DNA of 64,000 nt from Halomonas sp. Lineage in GTDB: Bacteria; Pseudomonadota; Gammaproteobacteria; Pseudomonadales; Halomonadaceae. How positions within the stretch are numbered: the first letter of the stretch is position 1; every line of letters begins with the position of its first letter. The stretch spans positions 1 through 64,000 of the forward strand of contig NZ_JAJUFQ010000018.1 of the NCBI RefSeq assembly GCF_029263665.1, written 5' to 3'. Below the pieces are notes generated by a model, which made no database searches, was not told the origin of the DNA, and saw nothing but the letters and a program-made list of their open reading frames with translations. Below, one piece after another: positions 35,433-44,276 of this stretch. A program made the position numbers and the translations under genes.

Positions 35433-36299
35433 ATGTCATTCCGCTCTTCCATGCCATCCAACACCATGCCACCCAGCTTGGCTACCACAACACTCTCACC
35501 GGACGTTCTCGGTGTTCATCTGCAGGAACTCCGCCAAACCCCACCGCTGGTTCATAATCTGACCAACTTTGTCGCCATGAACAGCATGGCCAATATTCTG
35601 CTGGCGCTGGGTGCATCGCCTGCCATGGTTCATGCTCCAGAGGAAGTCTCGGAATTTGCGGCTCTGGCCGATGCCGTGACCATCAATATCGGCACGCTCT
35701 CGGCGAGTTGGGTCAAGTCGATGCTCATGGCAGCACGTAGTGCCCGGCAACATGGCAAGCCTTGGGTATTCGACCCCGTCGGGGTTGGTGCCACCCGATA
35801 TCGCCGCGATGTCGCAGCGCAACTACTTGCCCTGAAGCCGACCGTCATTCGAGGCAATGCCTCGGAAATCATGGCGCTTGCACACCAGGCCGATAGTGGT
35901 CGCGGCGTTGACACTACTGCCGGTACTGATGAGGCTCTCCAGGCGGCCATTGCCTTGGCCAACGCCACATCGGCCGTGGTCGCCGTCACCGGGGAGGTCG
36001 ATCTGGTGACCGATGGCAAGCGGCTGGCTCGTATTCCCGGGGGACATGAACTGATGCCACGGGTGACCACGCTAGGCTGCAGCCTGACAGGAGTGATCGC
36101 CGCCTTCATTTCCAGAGGCAGCGACACCTTCGAAGCCACCATCGCTGCATTGGCCTGCTATGCAGAAGCCGGGCGCCAGGCAGGCCTTGCAGCCAACGGC
36201 CCCGGCAGCTTTTCCAGCGCCTTCCTCGATGCCCTGTACAACCTCAACGAAAGCACCTTCTCTCATCTCGCCCCCGTGGAGATCGATCATGTCTGCTGA
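35433..36299 (+). CDS. thiM: Hydroxyethylthiazole kinase
   Basis: Phosphorylates 4-methyl-5-(2-hydroxyethyl)thiazole for thiamine salvage; 288 aa. Family segments include TPPLVHNLTNFVAMNSMANILLALGASPAM, the GTLSASW region, PWVFDPVGVGATRYR, IRGNASEIMAL and the C-terminal anion hole GCSLTGVIAAF, with the catalytic Cys at its start. Two ATGs are adjacent (35430 and 35433); GGAGG is two bases from the first and five from the second, so I take the second. It follows a TPP riboswitch and overlaps thiE by 11 bp. Confidence 0.95.
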   Translation: MSFRSSMPSNTMPPSLATTTLSPDVLGVHLQELRQTPPLVHNLTNFVAMNSMANILLALGASPAMVHAPEEVSEFAALADAVTINIGTLSASWVKSMLMAARSARQHGKPWVFDPVGVGATRYRRDVAAQLLALKPTVIRGNASEIMALAHQADSGRGVDTTAGTDEALQAAIALANATSAVVAVTGEVDLVTDGKRLARIPGGHELMPRVTTLGCSLTGVIAAFISRGSDTFEATIAALACYAEAGRQAGLAANGPGSFSSAFLDALYNLNESTFSHLAPVEIDHVC

Positions 36300-37041
36300 A
36301 CGCCGCTTCCGCCCCGAACAGCTCGCCATCTATCTGGTGACTGACCCAGCCTTGTGTGCAACTCAGGGACTGGAAGAAACCGTGATGGCTGCCGTGCGTG
36401 GAGGCGTCACCTTGGTACAGCTGCGTGACAAGCATGCCAGTGACGCCGAGCTGATCGCTATCGCCCGGCGGCTCAAGACATTGCTGGACGGGTCAGGTGT
36501 CCCCCTGGTGATCAATGATCGTGTCGAGGTTGCCCTGGCGGCAGAAGTGGATGGTGTGCATCTGGGCCAGGGAGATGGGGATGTCGGCGAAGCCCGCCGA
36601 CTGCTGGGGGAGCAGGCCATCATTGGCCTGTCGGTGCAGAACCATACCCAGCTGGACAAGCTGGATCGCGCCGCATTGGACTACCTTGGGCTGGGCCCAG
36701 TATTTGCTACTTCTACCAAGAGCGACCACGCCACCCCACTAGGCTTATCCGGGCTGGCAAGACTGGTGAGTGCCAGTCCCCTGCCCAATGTGGCCATTGG
36801 CGGTCTCAAGGCTGAACATGCCGCTCAGGTACGCGCCAGCGGCGCCGATGGCATGGCCGTTGTCTCCGCCATCTGCGGGCAACCCGACCCTCAGGCCGCG
36901 ACTCAAGTGCTGGTGAAGGAGTGGGCCGTAAGCCATAGCCACGAGTATCGAGTCACGAGCCGTCCAGTCCCCCTGGATCACAGACAAAAGCCTGGGTTCG
37001 GGGGTTACTTAAAGCTTACAGCTTATAACTCAAAGCTATAA
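36289..37041 (+). CDS. thiE: Thiamine-phosphate synthase with unusual C-terminal tail
   Basis: Joins thiazole phosphate and HMP pyrophosphate to thiamine phosphate; TIM barrel. The core shows YLVTDP, VTLVQLRDKHA, VINDRVEVALAAEVDGVHLGQGD, GLSVQN and the phosphate-binding LGLGPVFATSTKSDH, VAIGGL and GADGMAVVSAI. The usual protein ends near residue 211 (...VKEWA). Here about 40 more residues follow, encoded by repeat-like DNA (36925-37041), with no family resemblance. The original stop codon may have been lost when repeat sequence entered. The end lies 20 bp from the convergent DMT transporter gene. Starts inside the end of thiM, so coupled. Confidence 0.93.
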   Translation: MSAERRFRPEQLAIYLVTDPALCATQGLEETVMAAVRGGVTLVQLRDKHASDAELIAIARRLKTLLDGSGVPLVINDRVEVALAAEVDGVHLGQGDGDVGEARRLLGEQAIIGLSVQNHTQLDKLDRAALDYLGLGPVFATSTKSDHATPLGLSGLARLVSASPLPNVAIGGLKAEHAAQVRASGADGMAVVSAICGQPDPQAATQVLVKEWAVSHSHEYRVTSRPVPLDHRQKPGFGGYLKLTAYNSKL

Positions 37042-37058
37042 TTCACAGCTTACAGCCG
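37010..37058. repeat. Degenerate heptamer repeats at the thiE 3' end
   Basis: On the minus strand, units of the form (T)AAGCTGTAAGCT and TTATAGCTT recur (GGCTGTAAGCTGTGAATTAT and similar). They resemble the AAGCCGT array at the window start. Nearby, GTAAGCCATAGCC at about 36928 and AAGCCTGGGTTC at about 36988 belong to the same set. Confidence 0.6.
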
Positions 37059-37061
37059 GTC

Positions 37062-37937
37062 TCAGACCGTAGGTCGTCTCTTCAGCGAAGTGCGCCCTTC
37101 CTGATAGGCGATCAGCAGGCCACTGCCGATGATCAGGGTACCGCCGAGCAGAACCCAGATATCCGGCACTTCACCCCAGATGCCCCATCCCAGCAGCACC
37201 GCCCATAACATGGCGGTGTAATCGAAAGGAGCGGCAATGGCCGCAGGAGCATGGCGAAAGGCCAGAGTGATAAAGACGGTGGCGCCCACTCCCAAGGTGC
37301 CTGAAAGCAGAAAGCCGGGCCAATGCCACGCCATTGGCGTCTGCCATACAAAGGGCAGCATGAAGCTGGAAAGCACAAAGGGCACCAGGGCCATGTAGAA
37401 GACCATGGCCCAGAGATGCTCTCGCGTCCCGTAGCGGCGCGATGTGATCATCATCAATGCGTAGAACAGGGCGGCTCCCAAGGCGAACAGGGCTCCAAGA
37501 GATACCCCCGAAAAACCTGGCCTCACGACGACCAGCACCCCCACAAAGCCAATCAGAGAAGCCAGTATCACCGAAGGCTGGACCTTTTCATTCAGCAAAG
37601 GGACCGACAGCAGACTGACAAACAACGGTGCTGCGAAAGCGATGGCCGTCGCTTCCGCCAGTGGCAGCATCGTCAGCCCTGTCACGAAGCAGGCCATCGC
37701 CCCTGCATAGATCAAACCACGCAACAGATGCACCTTGGGGCGCCTGGTGCGGAGCCTGCCCAGCCCTCCGGAGAAATACGCCAACAGTGCGATCAGCGGC
37801 AAGGAAATCAGGGTGCGAAAGAAGATGATCTGGATCGTTGAATAACTCGCCCCCAGCCATTTGGACACGGCGTCCCCCAATGCCAGACACAACACCCCAA
37901 GACACATGTAGGCAATGCCCTTGAGCGATGGTGACAC
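37062..37937 (-). CDS. DMT superfamily transporter (EamA domains)
   Basis: Inner-membrane exporter of the drug/metabolite transporter family, 291 aa with ten helices in two EamA repeats. The repeat ends are recognisable in LAEATAIAFAAPLFVSLLSVPLLNEKV and in APFDYTAMLWAVLLGWGIWGEVPD, followed by the short basic tail. The start is GTG 37937 with AGGAGG upstream. Substrate unknown; members export amino acids, nucleosides or other metabolites. Convergent with thiE. Confidence 0.9.
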   Translation of the reverse strand: MSPSLKGIAYMCLGVLCLALGDAVSKWLGASYSTIQIIFFRTLISLPLIALLAYFSGGLGRLRTRRPKVHLLRGLIYAGAMACFVTGLTMLPLAEATAIAFAAPLFVSLLSVPLLNEKVQPSVILASLIGFVGVLVVVRPGFSGVSLGALFALGAALFYALMMITSRRYGTREHLWAMVFYMALVPFVLSSFMLPFVWQTPMAWHWPGFLLSGTLGVGATVFITLAFRHAPAAIAAPFDYTAMLWAVLLGWGIWGEVPDIWVLLGGTLIIGSGLLIAYQEGRTSLKRRPTV

Positions 37938-37996
37938 AGCTTTTCCTCCTGGAAACAGACGTCATGCTTGATATGGACGTTGTGGAAATAGACAAC

Positions 37997-38023
37997 AACG
38001 CCGATGCACTAGGCATCGGCGTT
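37997..38023 (-). terminator. Terminator of dacA
   Basis: AACGCCGATGC and GCATCGGCGTT form a perfect 11-bp stem with a five-base loop, 64 bp after the dacA stop. The minus-strand flank (GTTGTCT) is only weakly U-rich. Confidence 0.65.
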
Positions 38024-38086
38024 GGAGAACACTAGACAATGCACCGCCCTGAACGCATGAACATGCAACAGAGCGGTGCTGGGCGG

Positions 38087-39715
38087 TTACAAGCTGGCTT
38101 GCACCACCATGCAGTCCATGCCCTGCTGCTGCAGACTCTGACAAGCGCTGCGCGCCTGACTTTCCTGCAGATCCACGACCCGGGCGCGATAGACACCGGT
38201 ACTGTCGGCTCGTGCCACAGATACCCGGGCATTTGCCATCTGGGACGAGATCTTTTCCGCTGCTTCACTAGCTTGCACACGGGCATGATCCGCATTGCTG
38301 AAGGCGCCGACCTGCACACCCCAGTCCCCCTCGCCCTGAGACGGTACTGAGGGTTGGGGTTGCGAAGCTGCCGGAGCCGTCGATGCTACCGCAACACTAC
38401 GGCCGGCAGTGGGGGTCGAGTAAGTTGAAGCAGGTGGGGAAGTGGACGCCACACTCGGGCGATCAATCAGCTGACGCAAAGGGTCTGCTGATGCTGCGCT
38501 GCTCCCTGAACTCCCGCCCATGCTCGATGTGGAAGAGCCCGACGAGGGAGCATAGCGCGCCGATGAGCTATAGGTCGACGAAGAGCCGGATGCAGACGCA
38601 TAAGAGGCGCTAGACGAATAGCTTGGCGTCGTTGCGGCATAACTGGATGTAGATGGCGTCGGCTGAATCACACTCTCGACACGGGATGGCTGCACCGCAG
38701 TACTTGTGGGAGCTTGTCTCGTCGCGGAAGCGCTGTATGTGGTAGTTGCTGGCGCTGTAGACGAGACACTGGCGACCTGGATCTGACGCGAAGGTCGTGT
38801 GGCTGGCTGGAAGCCGCTTGAAGGGTCCATCAACTCGCCACCGGAGAAATCGGTATCAGCAAGGAAACCACGGCCATTGAGCAAGGAGGCACGCATGAAG
38901 CCACGATCCAGCACGCTCATCATCTGCTCATCACGGGATGCAGCGGTATATCCGCCCATGACCACCGCCACCATGCGCTTACCGTTGTGCACGGATGATG
39001 TCGCCACATTAAAGCCCGAGGCACGGATGAAACCGGTCTTGAGGCCATCAGTACCCGGATAGTTCTTGAGCAGACGGTTATGCCCGGTGTGTCGAGTGCC
39101 CTTCCAGGTGAATTCCGTCAGCGCAAAATAGTGGTAGTACTGCGGAAAATCACGAATCAGGTGCATGGACAGGATGGCCATGTCTCGCGCCGTCGTCCTC
39201 TGACCATCATCCGGCAGTCCAGAGGCATTGCGGAACGTGGTGTTTCGCATGCCCAGTTCCTGGGCCTTGCGGGTCATCATGCTGGCAAACTGGGATTCTG
39301 TCCCCCCCAGGGATTCCCCCACCACCACCGCGACGTCGTTGGCCGAACGCACCACCATGGCTTCAATGGCTTTCTCTACCGGAATGCTCTGGCCTGCCTT
39401 CAGCCACAACTTGGTGGCAGGCATGGAAGCCGCATGAGACGACACTGCCAAGGGCGTTGTCATGGTCTTGGAGCCACTTTCCAAGGCCTCGAACAACATA
39501 TAAAGCGTCATCATCTTTGTCAGAGAAGCAGGATAGCGAGGCTCATCTGCATTCTCGGCATACAGAATTTCATTGGTTTCGGCATCGACCACGATGCCGG
39601 CATATCGCGGATTGGCCCACGCTGTGCCTGACGCCAGGCCCAGGATCAGGCTGGCAACCAGCACTAGCATCAGCGAGGTGGCCGAGCGCCACCCGGTACT
39701 CCTTGCGGACACCAT
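38087..39715 (-). CDS. dacA: D-alanyl-D-alanine carboxypeptidase with C-terminal SPOR domain
   Basis: Low-molecular-weight penicillin-binding protein that trims the terminal D-Ala of peptidoglycan stems; periplasmic. The signal peptide ends near TAWANP. Active-site motifs are SLTK (nucleophile Ser), SAN and KTG (GLKTGFI). After the catalytic domain (to about residue 270) comes a long Ser/Ala/Thr/Pro-rich linker of roughly 130 residues. A SPOR domain (WGVQVGAFSNADHARVQASE) then ends the protein, which should target it to denuded septal glycan. Classical PBP5 has a beta domain and an amphipathic anchor; here SPOR replaces them. The start ATG at 39715 has GGGGA six bases upstream; an ATG at 39721 is an alternative. 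Confidence 0.92.
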   Translation of the reverse strand: MVSARSTGWRSATSLMLVLVASLILGLASGTAWANPRYAGIVVDAETNEILYAENADEPRYPASLTKMMTLYMLFEALESGSKTMTTPLAVSSHAASMPATKLWLKAGQSIPVEKAIEAMVVRSANDVAVVVGESLGGTESQFASMMTRKAQELGMRNTTFRNASGLPDDGQRTTARDMAILSMHLIRDFPQYYHYFALTEFTWKGTRHTGHNRLLKNYPGTDGLKTGFIRASGFNVATSSVHNGKRMVAVVMGGYTAASRDEQMMSVLDRGFMRASLLNGRGFLADTDFSGGELMDPSSGFQPATRPSRQIQVASVSSTAPATTTYSASATRQAPTSTAVQPSRVESVIQPTPSTSSYAATTPSYSSSASYASASGSSSTYSSSARYAPSSGSSTSSMGGSSGSSAASADPLRQLIDRPSVASTSPPASTYSTPTAGRSVAVASTAPAASQPQPSVPSQGEGDWGVQVGAFSNADHARVQASEAAEKISSQMANARVSVARADSTGVYRARVVDLQESQARSACQSLQQQGMDCMVVQASL

Positions 39716-39858
39716 TGTCATTCCCCAGAATTTCCAGCTTGCTCTGAGAGCATTATGACCCACTTGGCCGATCTGTACAGGCCAAAGCGAGGGAAATCCT
39801 CGGAATTATCGCCTTTTAACCGCAAAAAAGTACCACAAATGACAGGTGAGAGACTTTC

Positions 39859-40620
39859 TCAGTTTGTCAATCGGGTGACACCTAACCACACCAGGCGCAG
39901 AGCCAGCACCGTCAGTACCCAGCGGAAAGCAAGATCGAAGCGCTGCTCAGACAGGCGCGACAGCAAGCGCAGGCCCAGCCAGGTACCCACTACCCCAGAC
40001 AGGACCATCAACACCATCAACCCCAGCCAGTCACGGAAGACAAAACCTGCCACACCGAAGACAAAGGCCTTGCTCAGGTGCTGCAGTGTCATGCAGGCAG
40101 CAAAAGTGGCCACCGTGGACTGCCGTCCACCCCCACGTTGCTTGATGAATGAGGCCACCATGGGCCCCGAGGCCCCCACCATGCTGGAAAGCAGTGTCGT
40201 CACGGCACCGGCAATCAGTGTGCCGAGATGACCCAGCGCGCGCTGAGGTAGCCCAGGCCCCCAGATGGTAAACAGGACAAATCCCGCAATGGCCAGCTCC
40301 AGTACCCCTGCCGGCAAGCGAATCAGCAACCAGCTGGCCACCAGGGCTCCGATGATCGCCCCGGGGACAAAACTTGCCAGGGCTTTCCACTCCACATGGC
40401 GCAGCGTCATGGCCAGGCGCCCACCGTTGGAGCCCAGCTGCACCATGCCATGCACCGGAATCAATGCCGATGCCGGCATCACCTGAGCCATGGTCATGAT
40501 CAACAGGGTGCCTCCGCCAACTCCCATGGAAGCGCTGATCATGGATGTCAGAGAGGAAAGCAGAATCAGCAGAATACTGATGCTTGCAGGTAGAGGAGAT
40601 AGCAGGCTAGGCCAATCCAT
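39859..40620 (-). CDS. TauE/SafE family transporter (sulfite/sulfonate exporter type)
   Basis: Membrane protein of 253 aa with about eight helices. The N-terminal SMGVGGGTLLIMTM and the second-half VGASGPMVASFIKQRGG match the two repeated signatures of the TauE/SafE (DUF81) family, which includes sulfite and sulfoacetate exporters. The substrate cannot be inferred from the neighbours. Monocistronic between dacA and hglS. Confidence 0.88.
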   Translation of the reverse strand: MDWPSLLSPLPASISILLILLSSLTSMISASMGVGGGTLLIMTMAQVMPASALIPVHGMVQLGSNGGRLAMTLRHVEWKALASFVPGAIIGALVASWLLIRLPAGVLELAIAGFVLFTIWGPGLPQRALGHLGTLIAGAVTTLLSSMVGASGPMVASFIKQRGGGRQSTVATFAACMTLQHLSKAFVFGVAGFVFRDWLGLMVLMVLSGVVGTWLGLRLLSRLSEQRFDLAFRWVLTVLALRLVWLGVTRLTN

Positions 40621-40731
40621 GGGCTGGGCTTCCGAATGACGATGTTCCGAATGGCTAGTTCTGAAGATTGTATTCCGAACAGCTCAGTCGCCCAGCATAC
40701 CTTTCTGGCGGCTATTTCTCGATTTTGCAGC

Positions 40732-42072
40732 TTATTTCCTGGTTTTCAGGGCGGCCCGGGATGCCTGCTCACGCTCGGCGTATAGCCTGAGCTCATCGAT
40801 AACCGGTGTGCCGAGAGCCGCTTCAAAAGCCTCACGATTGGCATTGCCCTGGCCGACGGAGCCTTCCTCACCGCCCAGATTCGACTGGAAGATGCCCGCC
40901 GCGGAGACCGGTAGAAAGTCTTCGTAGGTGATCGGCTCGGCAATCACCTTGCCAGTATCGATCAGGTCCTCCAGGCCACCCTCGGCACCTTCATGCCCTG
41001 GGGCATAACGGTATTCGAAATAAGCCAATCCTTCACGGCGCAGGATGGTGTCGTCATCCGGGAAGGCCTCGAAGACCTCGGACAACTGCGCCTGATGAGC
41101 CTCATTGTCCGCACCAGTGGCCGCCTGACGCGCCTCATTGAGCAGTTGATCATAGAGCTGGCGGCCACGCGCGGTCAGCGCTACGCCACGCTGCTCGATC
41201 TCGCCGAAACGTGCGGTGTGCTTGCCGATGTCATCGCCACGGAAATGGGTCAGTTCCTCCAGCGCCTTGAAGCTGGTCTGGCGCAGCAGGATCGGGCACT
41301 GGCGACGCGGCGGCCCTTCGATCACCGCCTTGGGCGACATGCCGGCAGCGGGCATCCGGCGCTGAACCTCATCAATGTCCAGAGTACGCGGCGTCAGGTG
41401 ATTGATATGCGGACCACGGAAACACACTACATCAGCAATCAGACGGTGGGCGGCATGCAGGTCGTCATAGGTCGTGCGATCCACCGTGGCATGCTGGTGC
41501 CAACGGAAGGTCTCCAGTGCCTCGGCGACAAACCGGTCCGCCTGGTCGCTGGTCAATCCACCCTCGTTCTCGAAAGCGGCGATCAGCTCCCGCACCCCCA
41601 GCGTAAAGATATCGCGCTGCGCGAGAATATCGGCAGCACGCTGGCGCAGCGCCGAATCCTCGATCAACTCCAGCCGCAGCAGCGAAGTGAACAGGCGGAA
41701 GGGATTACGCGCCAGGGCCGCGTCAGACACCGGACGAAAGGCGGTGGAATGCACCGGGACTCCCGCCTCGGAGAGGTCATAGTAGCCCACCGGATACATG
41801 CCCATCACCGCAAACAGGCGTCGCAACGTCGCCAGCTCCTCCGCTGTTCCCACGCGGATGGCGCCATGGCGTTCGACACCGAGGCGCTCCAGTTCACCAC
41901 GGGCCTCAAGGCTGGCCTTGAATTCGGGCCATGCTTCCAGCGTCTCGCGATTGACGGTCTCGACCAGTTCCAGCAAGGCGCCGTACTGCGGCACTTCTGT
42001 CTGATACATGGCCGACATAGCACGCGAAAAGCGGTCACGAATCTCATCGGAGGAAACGAAAGAGGACGACAT
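40732..42072 (-). CDS. hglS: 2-oxoadipate dioxygenase/decarboxylase (HglS/YdcJ, DUF1338)
   Basis: Converts 2-oxoadipate to D-2-hydroxyglutarate in lysine catabolism in characterised Pseudomonas members; iron-dependent with a vicinal-oxygen-chelate-like fold. The product from ATG 42072 is 446 aa, matching E. coli YdcJ (447 aa). Motifs consistent with the metal site are VHSTAFRP (His and the conserved Arg), GPHINHLTPRT (His) and YFEYRYAP (Glu). An in-frame codon at 42189 would add 39 residues without resemblance. It is divergent from a LysR gene that probably regulates it. No other lysine-catabolic genes are adjacent. Confidence 0.9.
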   Translation of the reverse strand: MSSSFVSSDEIRDRFSRAMSAMYQTEVPQYGALLELVETVNRETLEAWPEFKASLEARGELERLGVERHGAIRVGTAEELATLRRLFAVMGMYPVGYYDLSEAGVPVHSTAFRPVSDAALARNPFRLFTSLLRLELIEDSALRQRAADILAQRDIFTLGVRELIAAFENEGGLTSDQADRFVAEALETFRWHQHATVDRTTYDDLHAAHRLIADVVCFRGPHINHLTPRTLDIDEVQRRMPAAGMSPKAVIEGPPRRQCPILLRQTSFKALEELTHFRGDDIGKHTARFGEIEQRGVALTARGRQLYDQLLNEARQAATGADNEAHQAQLSEVFEAFPDDDTILRREGLAYFEYRYAPGHEGAEGGLEDLIDTGKVIAEPITYEDFLPVSAAGIFQSNLGGEEGSVGQGNANREAFEAALGTPVIDELRLYAEREQASRAALKTRK

Positions 42073-42336
42073 GGTGGCTCTACCTGATATGTAAGAACAC
42101 ATGGTGATGGCTGGAAAGGAGTCATGGCTGACAGGACGCCATACCTCCGATTTACCGCCCATGAAAACAGAGCCGACAATAGGGGACAAACGAAAAAAAG
42201 CACGCTTTGCATTCCATTCCGGAATGTGAGGTGAGAATATCGAGTCAGCATCTCATGTAAGGCGTCAAGGTAAAAAACGGCTGAATGGCCTTTTCCACCG
42301 TACCCTCATACTCATGCATAAAAGTTGTACCTATCC

Positions 42337-43254
42337 ATGAAAGCCCGTCACTTGCCTTCCACGGTCACCATCCAGTGCTTCGAGACTGCGGCGCGACACC
42401 TCAGCTTTACCCGTGCCGCCGAAGAGTTGAGCATCACCCAGAGCGCCGTCAGCAAGCAGGTGGCACAATTGGAAGATGTGCTGCAACGCAAGCTGTTCCG
42501 CCGCCTGAGGCGCAGTCTGGTGCTGACACCGGAAGGCGCGCTGTACCTGAGCGAAGCGCGCAAGATTCTGGCCCAGCTCGAGATGTCGACCAATACCATC
42601 CAGACCTGGAGCGGCCAGGGCGAAGTGCTGAAAGTCGCGACCTTGCCGACTTTCGGCAGCCGCTGGCTGGCACGCCATCTCCCCGCCTTCCTCGAAGCCC
42701 GCCCACAACTGACCCTGCAGCTCACCGATCGTGTCGAGGCCTTCGACGTGCATGGCGAAGGCCTCGACGTGGCAGTGTTCCATGGTCATGGCAGTTGGCC
42801 GGGGCTCGAATGCCACCGATTGTTTGGCGAGGAGGTCGTCGCAGTGGCCGCCCCGCACTACCTGGCCGAGCGACAGCCGGATGCCGCCCGAGCCTTCGGC
42901 GACTGTCGCCTGCTGCACCTCGCCACCCGCCCAGCTGCCTGGCACCACTGGTTTGCCGGTCAGGGCATCCGCAGTGAACGCAGCTACTACGGTACTCGTG
43001 TCGAGACCTTCCACACCCTGATCCAGATGCTGATCAACGGCGCTGGACTGGGGCTGGTGCCGCGCTTTCTGATCGACGAGGAACTGGACAGCGGCCAACT
43101 GCAACTCGCCTCTCCCCACGTACTGACCACTCCCGACGCCTATTACCTGGTCACTCCGGAAGCCCTGGGCGAGCAACCACACGTCAGACACTTCATCGAC
43201 TATCTGATCGAGCGGGCGCAGTGTTCTGCATTCCCCGAGCCACCCAGCCCTTAA
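42337..43254 (+). CDS. LysR family transcriptional regulator
   Basis: DNA-binding regulator of 305 aa. The N-terminal winged helix-turn-helix reads FETAARHLSFTRAAEELSITQSAVSKQVAQLE, followed by the linker helix and an effector-binding domain (TLPTFGSRWLARHLPAFLEA to the end). This layout and the GcvA-like helix are typical of regulators of amino acid metabolism. ATG 42337 is used; a TTG at 42325 in frame is possible. It is divergent from hglS with 264 bp between, and probably controls it (inference). The stop codon abuts a repeat element. Confidence 0.92.
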   Translation: MKARHLPSTVTIQCFETAARHLSFTRAAEELSITQSAVSKQVAQLEDVLQRKLFRRLRRSLVLTPEGALYLSEARKILAQLEMSTNTIQTWSGQGEVLKVATLPTFGSRWLARHLPAFLEARPQLTLQLTDRVEAFDVHGEGLDVAVFHGHGSWPGLECHRLFGEEVVAVAAPHYLAERQPDAARAFGDCRLLHLATRPAAWHHWFAGQGIRSERSYYGTRVETFHTLIQMLINGAGLGLVPRFLIDEELDSGQLQLASPHVLTTPDAYYLVTPEALGEQPHVRHFIDYLIERAQCSAFPEPPSP

Positions 43255-43397
43255 GGAAGCGCTGCATAAATCAGTGAGCGAGTTCAAGCGCAAGGCGCCC
43301 GGAGCGCAGGAACCGGAGCATAGGCCGACTATGTGAGGATTCCGAGCACCGCGTAACGCAGCGATTGGCTTCGTGTAGCTATTTATTCAGTGTTTCC
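43255..43397. mobile_element. 143-bp MITE-like repeat element
   Basis: The stretch starts GGAAGCGCTGCATAAATCAG and ends, on the complementary strand, GGAAACACTGAATAAATAGC: imperfect terminal inverted repeats of about 19 bp with roughly 14-15 matches. The interior is GC-rich and foldable, with CATAG and CTATG forming a hairpin at 43319-43333. It encodes nothing. It fills exactly the gap between the stop codons of the LysR gene and the convergent aapP gene. The type resembles small non-autonomous repeats found in many gammaproteobacteria. Confidence 0.6.
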
Positions 43398-44198
43398 CTA
43401 ATGGCCCAGAATCTGGCTGAGGAACAGCCGCGTCCGTTCCGAGCGTGGCGCACTGAAGAATGTCTCCGGCGGTGCTTCCTCGATGATCTGCCCCTGATCC
43501 ATGAAGATCACTCGGTCGGCTACGGTTCTGGCAAAGCCCATTTCATGGGTCACACAGAGCATGGTCATGCCGTCCCGGGCCAATTCGACCATGACATCGA
43601 GCACTTCCTTGATCATCTCTGGATCGAGGGCCGACGTCGGCTCATCGAACAGCATGACTTCCGGCTTGAGACATAGGGCCCGAGCGATGGCCACCCGCTG
43701 CTGCTGACCACCGGATAACTGACCGGGATACTTGTGGGCCTGGTCAGCGATCTGCACCCGCTCGAGATACTCCATGGCGGTGGCTTCGGCCTCCCGCCGC
43801 GGGCGCCGCTGCACCCATGTCTGGGCGATACAGCAGTTTTCCAGCACCGATAGATGGGGAAACAGGTTGAAGTGCTGGAATACCATGCCGACGTGGCGAC
43901 GGATCTGCTCGATGCGCTTGACGTCCTCGGTCATGTGCATGCCATCGACCACGATATCGCCCTGCTGATGCTCCTCGAGATGATTGATGCAACGGATCAG
44001 GGTCGACTTGCCGGAGCCGGAGGGTCCACAGATGACGATTCGCTCCCCGCGCTCGACCTTGAGGTCGATATCCCGCAGCACATGAAAGTCGCCATACCAC
44101 TTGTTGAGCCCGGATATCTCGATCATCGCCGGCTGGTCGGAAGCCGAGGCTGGTGATGTACCTTCCGGCACAGACGTGGCAGCTTGAGAGGACATCAT
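43398..44198 (-). CDS. aapP: General L-amino acid ABC transporter ATP-binding protein AapP
   Basis: ATPase of a polar amino acid (PAAT) importer, 266 aa. Walker [10 protein letters not shown], signature [15 protein letters not shown], Walker [16 protein letters not shown] and the switch His VTHEMGFA are complete, with [18 protein letters not shown] at the Q-loop. GGAG lies five bases before ATG 44198 (a second ATG follows at once). Last gene of aapJQMP, 78 bp after aapM. Confidence 0.93.
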   Translation of the reverse strand: MMSSQAATSVPEGTSPASASDQPAMIEISGLNKWYGDFHVLRDIDLKVERGERIVICGPSGSGKSTLIRCINHLEEHQQGDIVVDGMHMTEDVKRIEQIRRHVGMVFQHFNLFPHLSVLENCCIAQTWVQRRPRREAEATAMEYLERVQIADQAHKYPGQLSGGQQQRVAIARALCLKPEVMLFDEPTSALDPEMIKEVLDVMVELARDGMTMLCVTHEMGFARTVADRVIFMDQGQIIEEAPPETFFSAPRSERTRLFLSQILGH

Positions 44199-44276
44199 CT
44201 TTACTCCCGAATCATTGGAATTGTTGTGGGCCTGGCGGCGCTAGGAGCAGCCTGGTCATGGCTGAGGCAAGTCTCA

